The notes under the pieces were generated by a model, which saw only the letters and a list, made by a program, of their open reading frames with translations, was not told the DNA's origin and searched no databases. From assembly GCA_017882065.1 (NCBI GenBank), contig JADGQD010000111.1, positions 1-6,970 on the forward strand: a DNA stretch of 6,970 nucleotides, written 5' to 3'. This document shows, piece by piece, positions 1-4,127 of the stretch; the stretch's first letter is position 1; the number at the start of each line of letters is the position of its first letter. The position numbers were made by a program, and so were the translations under genes. Origin of the DNA: Anaerolineales bacterium. Lineage in GTDB: Bacteria > Chloroflexota > Anaerolineae > Anaerolineales > Villigracilaceae.

Positions 1-216
1 GAACTTTCCATCGCCATGACGGCCCCCAACAAGACCGGCGAGGTGCGAGGACACTGGCGGTTGTCTACCGCAAGCGGGGCGTTCTTCGGCGACGATGTGT
101 TCGTCCTCATCAACCTGAGCGGTGTTGCTTCTACAGTCACCAGCACAGCCGCGGCCACTGCCGCTCCCACCCAGACGGAAACGCAAACCCCAACAACAGT
201 CCCACCGGTGCCATGA
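1..216 (+). CDS. C-terminal end of a protein with an NBR1-type (FW) Ig-like domain
   Basis: The frame is open from the first base, so the gene begins outside the window and only its last 71 residues are visible. The residues around ELSIAMTAPNKTGEVRGHW, then RLSTASGAFFG and FVLINLSG, match the end of the NBR1 central (FW, four-tryptophan) Ig-like domain as found in bacterial secreted or lipoproteins: TAP..G..RG.W.L....G..FG....V.I.. This fold is a beta-sandwich thought to bind other proteins or surface components. The last tryptophan position of the usual FWV motif is Phe-Val here. After the domain comes a tail of about 30 residues, mostly Thr, Ala, Pro and Gln, ending at TGA; it looks like a disordered, low-complexity linker or surface tail. 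The N-terminal part, with any signal peptide or partner domain, cannot be seen. The domain call rests on pattern recognition. Confidence 0.7.
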   Translation, partial: ELSIAMTAPNKTGEVRGHWRLSTASGAFFGDDVFVLINLSGVASTVTSTAAATAAPTQTETQTPTTVPPVP

Positions 217-257
217 GTCGTTGATGTGAGGCGCCGAAGATCATCCCCGCATAGGGA

Positions 258-283
258 CATCGTCCATCGTCTATGGTCATCCA
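258..283. repeat. CATCGTC heptamer repeat block, left copy
   Basis: Two exact CATCGTC units (258-264, 265-271) are followed by a degenerate TATGGTC unit and then ATCCA. The block ends with the same GTCATCCA as the larger block near 510, in the same orientation. Such simple heptamer arrays are seen between genes in some Anaerolineae-like genomes; that comparison is from memory. Confidence 0.7.
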
Positions 284-310
284 CGCACCGTCTCGGTATA
301 CTTCCGGAGA

Positions 311-454
311 AATCGTTTGTTTTGCAAAAAAACAAAAAACCGAATCCTCCTGCCGCCACTGGCAGGCTTTGTAATGAAGAAGATCTCGAAGAGATCGGGG
401 ATGCCGGGGGGTATTCGTTTGTTCCTCTTTTTTTAGTGAAAACAAACGAATACC
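311..454. repeat. Cluster of four hairpins (possible mobile repeat or structured RNA)
   Basis: Four inverted repeats lie within 144 bp. Arms 316-323 and 329-336 pair over 8 bp (A/T-rich). Arms 349-354 and 361-366 pair over 6 bp (CCTGCC/GGCAGG). Arms 382-387 and 391-396 pair over 6 bp (GATCTC/GAGATC) with a GAA loop. Arms 410-423 and 441-454 pair perfectly over 14 bp. The motif TCGTTTGTT occurs at 313-321 and 415-423 and inverted at 441-449, which ties the two ends of the cluster together. The CATCGTC blocks flank it. This could be a small palindromic repeat element (REP- or MITE-like) or a processed RNA. No transposase is nearby, and no target duplication can be proved. Confidence 0.5.
410..454. 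repeat. Perfect 14-bp inverted repeat
   Basis: GGTATTCGTTTGTT (410-423) is exactly complementary to AACAAACGAATACC (441-454) across a 17-nt loop. The loop holds seven T residues, but no T-run follows either arm, so it is not a standard intrinsic terminator. It is the strongest palindrome in the window. Confidence 0.75.
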
Positions 455-476
455 ATCTGCCTTCTGCCTCCGCCTT

Positions 477-510
477 CCATCGTCCATCGTCCATCGTCCA
501 TCGTCATCCA
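477..510. repeat. CCATCGT tandem repeat block, right copy
   Basis: Four exact 7-bp units (477-483, 484-490, 491-497, 498-504) are followed by CATCCA. The block lies directly upstream of the TATAAT box of the exporter operon and would occupy the region upstream of, or overlapping, its -35 position. Confidence 0.85.
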
Positions 511-531
511 TTTTGGCGTGCGAAGATATTG

Positions 532-537
532 TATAAT
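532..537 (+). promoter_or_regulatory. Consensus -10 box for the ABC exporter operon
   Basis: TATAAT is an exact sigma70-type -10 hexamer. No good -35 box stands at 16-18 bp: the best nearby match, TTGGCG at 513-518, is only 13 bp away. The expected start of transcription near 544 would give a leader of about 118 nt before the ATPase gene. The call depends on one hexamer and its position. Confidence 0.5.
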
Positions 538-547
538 GGGAGCAATA

Positions 548-612
548 AAGATTAACCTCCGCCTTAAGGGGGGAAAGCCACGCGATAGAGCCACCCGGGT
601 TATTTGAATCTT
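548..612 (+). promoter_or_regulatory. Potential folded 5' leader of the exporter mRNA
   Basis: AAGATT (548-553) can pair with AATCTT (607-612), and directly inside it AACC (554-557) pairs with GGTT (598-601), leaving a 5-nt bulge at 602-606. The enclosed part contains a GGGGGG run (568-573) that could pair with CCTCC (556-560) or CCACCC (591-596), so alternative folds are possible. A further hairpin, AATGAA/TTCATT (627-632, 644-649), lies just before the ribosome binding site. I could not match this to any riboswitch class I know. Confidence 0.35.
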
Positions 613-650
613 CCGTGTCTGACTCCAATGAACATTCACTTGCTTCATTA

Positions 651-656
651 GAAGGG
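651..656 (+). promoter_or_regulatory. Ribosome binding site of the ABC ATPase gene
   Basis: GAAGGG lies 5 nt before the ATG at 662 and supports that start. It directly follows the right arm of the small hairpin at 627-649. Confidence 0.6.
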
Positions 657-661
657 AAAAA

Positions 662-1645
662 ATGGATCCAAGCGCCATTGTGGCCAGCTCACTTAATAAA
701 ACTTTCAACACAAAAACGGGGCTTTGGAAGACGAAGACCAAGTCTACGATCGCTGTTGAAGACATTTCATTCAACATAGAGCGGGGAGAGTTATTCGGTC
801 TGCTCGGACCAAACGGCGCCGGCAAGACCACCACCGTCAAGATGCTCACCACCTTACTGCTGCCCACAGGCGGGACCGCTAAAATTCTTGGTCTGGACGT
901 GGTCCGCCAGACCGCAGAAGTGCGGCGCCACATCGGTTTTGCTTTCAGTGGCAGCCGCGGGCTGTATAACCGGTTGACTGCCATCCAAAACCTGAAGTAC
1001 TTTGCCGAGCTGTACGCTCTGGACCCGGCAATCACACGCAAACGCATCCCCGAACTGCTTGAACTCGTCGGGTTGAGCCAACGCGGCGATGACCGCGTGG
1101 AAACCTATTCCAGTGGCATGGTCCAACGGCTGCACCTGGCGCGCGCTCTGCTGCATGACCCCGAAGTCCTCTTTTTGGATGAACCCACCGTCGGTATCGA
1201 CCCGGTCGGTGCGCGTGAACTGCGCCAGACCATCAAGAACCTGATCTCCCTGGGCAAGACCATCCTGCTGACCACTCATTACATGGCCGAAGCCGAAGAG
1301 TTGTGTCACCGCATCGCCATCATCAATAAAGGCCGCATCGTTGCCCTGGATAGCCCGGATGCTCTGAAGCGGCGCATCAGCGGAGATTCGGTGATCGAAG
1401 CAACCATCCAGACCGCCCAGGCGCACATATTAATGGACCGGCTGCGTATTCTGGATGGCAAAACAGTGGTTGAGCTGAAAAACTCGACCGAACCCGAAAA
1501 ATTATGTATTCGCACCCCTGAACCGGCGCGCGTGCTCGAGTTGCTTTCGCCCTATCTAAATCCCCAATACATCCAGGGGTTGGAAGTGCGCAATCAGACC
1601 CTTGAAGATGTCTACATCACCATTATTCAGGGAGAGAAGGAATGA
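662..1645 (+). CDS. ABC-2 type exporter, ATP-binding subunit
   Basis: This is the cytoplasmic ATPase (327 residues) of a drug/polysaccharide-type ABC exporter in the DrrA/CcmA-like group. Visible motifs in order are: Walker A GPNGAGKT (49-56), signature YSSGMVQRL (149-157), Walker B VLFLDEPT (169-176) with catalytic E174, D-loop GIDP (178-181) and H-loop H206 in TTHYM. The usual Q-loop glutamine is not evident: the region reads FAFSGSRGLY (93-102), a form I recall in this subfamily. Residues from about 235 form the C-terminal extension typical of ABC-2 ATPases. The ATG follows a GAAGGG site. The stop overlaps the next gene as ATGA, and the two genes downstream encode the membrane partners. 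The substrate cannot be deduced; drugs, lipids, peptides or glycans are all possible. Confidence 0.97.
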   Translation: MDPSAIVASSLNKTFNTKTGLWKTKTKSTIAVEDISFNIERGELFGLLGPNGAGKTTTVKMLTTLLLPTGGTAKILGLDVVRQTAEVRRHIGFAFSGSRGLYNRLTAIQNLKYFAELYALDPAITRKRIPELLELVGLSQRGDDRVETYSSGMVQRLHLARALLHDPEVLFLDEPTVGIDPVGARELRQTIKNLISLGKTILLTTHYMAEAEELCHRIAIINKGRIVALDSPDALKRRISGDSVIEATIQTAQAHILMDRLRILDGKTVVELKNSTEPEKLCIRTPEPARVLELLSPYLNPQYIQGLEVRNQTLEDVYITIIQGEKE

Positions 1646-2433
1646 GCCGCCTGCGCTGGGGTTTGATCAAACGACAGATGGTCGTGCAGCTGCAAGTGGC
1701 CACCCTGAATTTATATTCTCTGGGCTTGTTTGTAATCCAACCGGCCGTTTTCATTGCCGTGGGCATGCTGCTATCCCATGCAGCTGGAAACGCCATGCCC
1801 GATCTCGTCTACAGTGTGGTTGGCGGCGGCATCATGGGCATGTGGAGCGGTCTCGTTTTTTCCTCCACCTACGATATTGCCGGCGACCGCTATAACGGCA
1901 TGTTGGAGTTGATCGTCGGCAGCCCGACCTCGCTGGCCACCGTCGAGGCTATCCGCACCTTGACCAATGTACTTTCCGGGCTGTTCAGCCTGAGCCTGGC
2001 CTTCATCACTTCCCTGGCTATCTTTGGCTACTCGCTCCACGGCGTGAACTTCTGGGGAGCCGGCATTTCGCTGCTTCTGCTTTTATTTGCCATGTGGTGC
2101 ATGGGCGTCTTTCTGGCCAATTTTATTGCCTGGTCCCGCATTTCTACTTGGTTTGTCGATTATCTTGAAATGCCGATCGCCTTTTTATGCGGATTCATGT
2201 ACCCCATCCGGGTGCTGCCGGGCTGGTTGCAAATACTCTCGGGCGCGATCCCCATCCGTTGGGCATTACAAGCCATGAATGAAAGCTTGCTCGGTAATCG
2301 TGACCTGACCTTCCTGGCCACCCATTGGGCGATTGCCATTGGCATCTCACTGATCTTTTTAGCCATCACACGCTGGTTGCAGGTCAAAGTGCATGACAGC
2401 ATACGCCTCAGCGGGGAATTGAGTTCGATATGA
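1642..2433 (+). CDS. ABC-2 type exporter, permease subunit 1
   Basis: This 263-residue inner-membrane protein has about six hydrophobic segments, near residues 25-44, 56-75, 107-129, 136-162, 172-192 and 228-247, the usual ABC-2 permease layout. Between segments 2 and 3, DIAGDRYNGMLELIVGSP (78-95) is the conserved cytoplasmic stretch of the family that faces the ATPase. The segment-5 region GFMYPIRVLPGWLQ (184-197) and the following IPIRWALQAM (203-212) also fit the family. The start codon overlaps the ATPase stop by 4 nt. GGAG (1631-1634) lies 7 nt upstream, inside the ATPase gene. The stop overlaps permease 2 in the same way. The protein probably pairs with permease 2 as a heterodimer. Confidence 0.94.
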   Translation: MSRLRWGLIKRQMVVQLQVATLNLYSLGLFVIQPAVFIAVGMLLSHAAGNAMPDLVYSVVGGGIMGMWSGLVFSSTYDIAGDRYNGMLELIVGSPTSLATVEAIRTLTNVLSGLFSLSLAFITSLAIFGYSLHGVNFWGAGISLLLLLFAMWCMGVFLANFIAWSRISTWFVDYLEMPIAFLCGFMYPIRVLPGWLQILSGAIPIRWALQAMNESLLGNRDLTFLATHWAIAIGISLIFLAITRWLQVKVHDSIRLSGELSSI

Positions 2434-3230
2434 TCCAGTCACTGGTCCATTCGCTGCGCGTCTATCTGGCCGAAGCCTGGCTCTCATACCACGGGCGCTT
2501 TGCCATCACTTCACCCTTCGGGTATATTGCATCCAAGCTGGGTTTTCCCTTCTTTCTTATGCTCTTTTTCATCTTCATGGGCAAATTTGTGGGGTATACC
2601 AACCCCTTGTATATCGTAATTGGCAACGTTCTGCTCATCCCGGCAGCCAACGGCCTTGGCGGTGTGACCTTGGCCATTAGAGATGAACGCCAGTGGGGTA
2701 CTCTTTCTTATGTTCTGGGGAGCCCGGCGCCGCGTATGCCCATTTTCCTGGGACGGGCTTTTTATTACATTTTGGATGGTTTTGTGACTGCCCTGCTTGG
2801 CCTCGCCATTGCCGCGGGCATTTTCCACCTTGACCTTTCGCAGGTCAACTTTTTGCTGCTGATGGTGTGCATTTTCCTGGTTGCGGTAACCTCTAGCGGG
2901 CTTGGCTTTCTCTTCGGTAGCATTTCGCTTGTCTCACGCGATGGCTGGATGATTACGACCACATTCATCTCCGCACTTTATATCCTGGTAGGCGTCAACT
3001 TCCCGATTGAATCGCTGCCGGTTGTGCTGCAAAAGGTTGCCTACGGCTTGCCGCTCACCCGCGGCATCCTGGCCGCCCGTTTAGCCTTGGATGGCGCCGG
3101 CTGGAACGCGATCAGCCGCCTGGTCGCCGGTGAAGTATTGGTGGGTGCAATCTATATCCTTGCCGGATACCTGTGCTTCCGCCTCATCGAGAAGCGCAGC
3201 ATGGCCTCCGGTACACTGGATGCAATCTGA
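2430..3230 (+). CDS. ABC-2 type exporter, permease subunit 2
   Basis: This second membrane subunit (266 residues) has hydrophobic segments near residues 32-54, 59-80, 112-133, 139-163, 172-192 and 233-253. The family stretch LAIRDERQWGTLSYVLGSP (81-99) is clear, as is FPIESLPVVLQKVAYGLPL (191-209) after segment 5. It differs in sequence from permease 1 but has the same layout, as expected of a heterodimer made by ancient duplication. Its ATG overlaps the stop of permease 1 (ATGA), with weak upstream purine runs at 2413-2417 and 2421-2423, so translation is probably coupled. It is the last gene of the operon: a structured spacer and a separate promoter follow. Confidence 0.94.
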   Translation: MIQSLVHSLRVYLAEAWLSYHGRFAITSPFGYIASKLGFPFFLMLFFIFMGKFVGYTNPLYIVIGNVLLIPAANGLGGVTLAIRDERQWGTLSYVLGSPAPRMPIFLGRAFYYILDGFVTALLGLAIAAGIFHLDLSQVNFLLLMVCIFLVAVTSSGLGFLFGSISLVSRDGWMITTTFISALYILVGVNFPIESLPVVLQKVAYGLPLTRGILAARLALDGAGWNAISRLVAGEVLVGAIYILAGYLCFRLIEKRSMASGTLDAI

Positions 3231-3235
3231 CAACT

Positions 3236-3311
3236 CCCCAGCCCAAAAAGGTGTGGGTTCTGGCGATCCATCAAACTTGCTGGGGCGAGGTCTCCTGACT
3301 CGCACCAGCAA
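3236..3311. promoter_or_regulatory. Two mutually exclusive hairpins after the exporter operon
   Basis: CCCCAGC (3236-3242) is perfectly complementary to GCTGGGG (3279-3285). The same GCTGG segment also belongs to a longer hairpin: TTGCTGG (3277-3283) with CCAGCAA (3305-3311), extended by GCGAG (3285-3289) with CTCGC (3299-3303) past a single mismatch. The two folds cannot coexist in one molecule, which is the pattern of a terminator/antiterminator switch. There is no T-run after the hairpin on the + strand; on the minus strand a short TTT follows. It may also simply end the exporter mRNA. Confidence 0.4.
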
Positions 3312-3397
3312 ATGACCGCAGGTCTCCCCTGCCCGGCAATCTCTCCGCCTGGTACTTTCCACAAATTGGCGGTCAATTCGGTCTGGACAGATTCCCT
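3285..3397 (-). promoter_or_regulatory. Possible divergent or decayed cobalamin riboswitch (minus strand)
   Basis: Read on the minus strand, several pieces occur in the order and approximate spacing of a cobalamin riboswitch: AGGGAA (3392-3397), CCGCCA (3367-3372), CCAGGC (3347-3352) where CCACTG is usual, GGGCAGG (3328-3334) where GGGAAGG is usual, and AGTCAGGAGACC (3289-3300), which matches the typical 3' segment. Perfect pairs TGACCGC/GCGGTCA (3313-3319, 3369-3375) and GCAGG/CCTGC (3318-3322, 3328-3332) add structure, though they share one position. Other core bases, such as the GGTG stretch, are missing. No minus-strand gene lies downstream, so if real it is a relic or controls a noncoding/antisense RNA. 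The identification is from memory and tentative. Confidence 0.25.
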
Positions 3398-3412
3398 GCC
3401 GTGCTGTAAAAT
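3384..3412 (+). promoter_or_regulatory. Sigma70-type promoter of rpsT
   Basis: TGGACA (3384-3389) differs from the -35 consensus by one base and stands exactly 17 bp from the -10 box TAAAAT (3407-3412). Transcription should start near 3419, giving an A/T-rich leader of about 33 nt before rpsT. The structured spacer at 3236-3375 would therefore lie outside the rpsT transcript made from this promoter. Confidence 0.7.
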
Positions 3413-3440
3413 AATGCGCCGTGAAATTGTATTAATATTT

Positions 3441-3445
3441 GGAGG
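3441..3445 (+). promoter_or_regulatory. Strong ribosome binding site of rpsT
   Basis: GGAGG lies 6 nt before the GTG at 3452. Together with the canonical S20 start MANIKS, it fixes GTG as the initiation codon. Confidence 0.85.
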
Positions 3446-3451
3446 AAGTAA

Positions 3452-4018
3452 GTGGCTAATATCAAGTCTCAAATCAAACGTAATCGACAGAATGACAAGC
3501 ATCGTCTGCGCAACCGCGTCTACCGCGGCGAAGCCCGCATCGCTGTCAGGAATGCCCTCACCACCATCGAGGAAGGCACCCCTGAATCGAAAGCTGCTCT
3601 CTTGGAAGCCATCAGCGCCCTGGACAAGGCTGCCGAACAAGGCGTGATCCACAAGAATAACGCTGCCCGACGCAAGAGCCGCCTGATGAAGGCCTTCGCA
3701 AAGATGGAACCGGTCAAGGTGGAAGCTGGGCCTGCGGCATTGGAACCGGTCCTCGAGGCCGTACCTGCCAAGAAGAGGGCTGGCCTGCGCACAGCGTCCC
3801 CGAAGGGGAAAACGGCTGCTAAGAAGGTGGAAGAGTCCAAGGCTGAAGCCGCGGCAGAATCCAAGGCCAAACCAAAGACAGCGTCCCCAAAGGGGAAGAA
3901 ACCGGCAGCCAAGAAGGCCGAAACCAAGAAACCGGAAACAAAGAAGCCGGAAACAAAGAAGAAAACCACCACCTCGACATCGTCCCCGAAGGGGAAAAAG
4001 CCTGCTGCGAAGAAATAG
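3452..4018 (+). CDS. rpsT: 30S ribosomal protein S20 with a long basic C-terminal extension
   Basis: S20 is a primary 16S rRNA-binding protein of the small ribosomal subunit. Residues 1 to about 85 form the complete family domain: MANIKSQIKRNRQNDKHRLR at the start, then the helical hairpin, with the hallmark GVIHKNNAARRKSRL at 64-78. S20 is usually about 85-90 residues, but this protein has 188. The extra 100 residues are low-complexity and very rich in Lys, Ala, Pro, Thr and Glu, like a histone H1 tail. They include three SPKGK motifs (116-120, 145-149, 178-182), two followed by KPAAKK, and three tandem ETKK-containing pentapeptides (157-171). The extension stays in frame with no sign of a frameshift. 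It may bind rRNA or DNA, but that is inference. The gene starts with GTG, has its own promoter and is followed by a terminator-like hairpin. Confidence 0.97.
   Translation: MANIKSQIKRNRQNDKHRLRNRVYRGEARIAVRNALTTIEEGTPESKAALLEAISALDKAAEQGVIHKNNAARRKSRLMKAFAKMEPVKVEAGPAALEPVLEAVPAKKRAGLRTASPKGKTAAKKVEESKAEAAAESKAKPKTASPKGKKPAAKKAETKKPETKKPETKKKTTTSTSSPKGKKPAAKK
3791..3996. repeat. Three 20-bp palindromic repeats inside rpsT
   Basis: Copies at 3791-3810, 3878-3897 and 3977-3996 share ACAGCGTCCCCGAAGGGGAA; copies 2 and 3 each differ from copy 1 at one base. Each contains the inverted repeat TCCCC-N3-GGGGA, and each encodes (T)xSPKGK in the same frame. On the minus strand copies 1 and 3 read CCCCTTCGGGG, which would form a UUCG tetraloop in RNA. 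They are 87 and 99 bp apart, both multiples of three, so the reading frame is kept. Confidence 0.85.
3920..3964. repeat. 15-bp tandem repeat inside rpsT
   Basis: Three adjacent 15-bp units (3920-3934, 3935-3949, 3950-3964), variants of GAAACAAAGAAGCCG, encode the pentapeptide ETKKP twice and then ETKKK. It looks like replication-slippage growth of the tail. Confidence 0.8.
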
Positions 4019-4049
4019 TCCTGAGTTCGCGGCTTGCAAAAATCTTGAG

Positions 4050-4083
4050 CGGGAGCGCCCGGAACGACGGGCCTCCCGTTTAT
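4050..4083 (+). terminator. Intrinsic terminator-like hairpin after rpsT
   Basis: CGGGAG (4050-4055) pairs with CTCCCG (4073-4078), and GCCCG (4057-4061) pairs with CGGGC (4068-4072), with a one-base bulge at 4056 and a GAACGA loop. The 11-bp GC-rich stem is followed by TTTATGTTAT, a short and imperfect T-run. It lies 31 nt after the rpsT stop and just upstream of the argS promoter, so it should separate the two transcripts. Confidence 0.75.
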
Positions 4084-4101
4084 GTTATCAGGTGCGGCAG
4101 A

Positions 4102-4110
4102 TGATATAAT
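4102..4110 (+). promoter_or_regulatory. Extended -10 promoter of argS
   Basis: TGATATAAT combines an exact -10 hexamer (4105-4110) with the TGN extension. No good -35 box is present, which is usual for extended -10 promoters. The expected start near 4117 leaves a leader of only about 11 nt before the ATG at 4128, with no clear Shine-Dalgarno site beyond GAGAG. Confidence 0.6.
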
Positions 4111-4127
4111 TTCCGGCGCGAGAGATC

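Larger units (their letters stand above)
217..661. other. Noncoding spacer with repeats, hairpins and exporter promoter
   Basis: This 445-bp stretch has no convincing gene. Open frames on both strands run straight through CATCGTC tandem repeats and hairpins, have no ribosome binding sites and show no recognisable product. It contains two heptamer repeat blocks, four hairpins between them, a TATAAT box and a leader that can fold. Each is listed separately. Confidence 0.75.

Noticed and set aside
477..510. Possible CRISPR array
   Set aside because: The units are 7 bp, directly adjacent, with no spacers and no cas genes.
226..555. Plus-strand open frame of 109 residues in the first spacer
   Set aside because: It is made of heptamer repeats and hairpins, lacks a ribosome binding site and ends in the exporter leader; composition is not protein-like.
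433..1047. Minus-strand open frame of 204 residues over the exporter promoter and ATPase start
   Set aside because: It runs through the CATCGTC repeats, the leader and the Walker A region of the ATPase; no recognised motif.
3251..3311. tRNA-like segment (GGGTTCTGGCGATCC)
   Set aside because: No acceptor stem, anticodon arm or correct T-loop spacing can be assembled around it.
3345..3360. T-box-like TGGTAC upstream of rpsT
   Set aside because: It lacks the full TGGNACC bulge sequence and stem I features, lies upstream of the rpsT promoter, and rpsT is not a usual T-box target.
3152..4039. Long open frame on the minus strand opposite permease 2 and rpsT (295 residues)
   Set aside because: It is the complement of the repetitive Lys/Pro-rich rpsT tail, has Gly/Phe/Leu-rich low complexity, and crosses the rpsT promoter and a real conserved gene.
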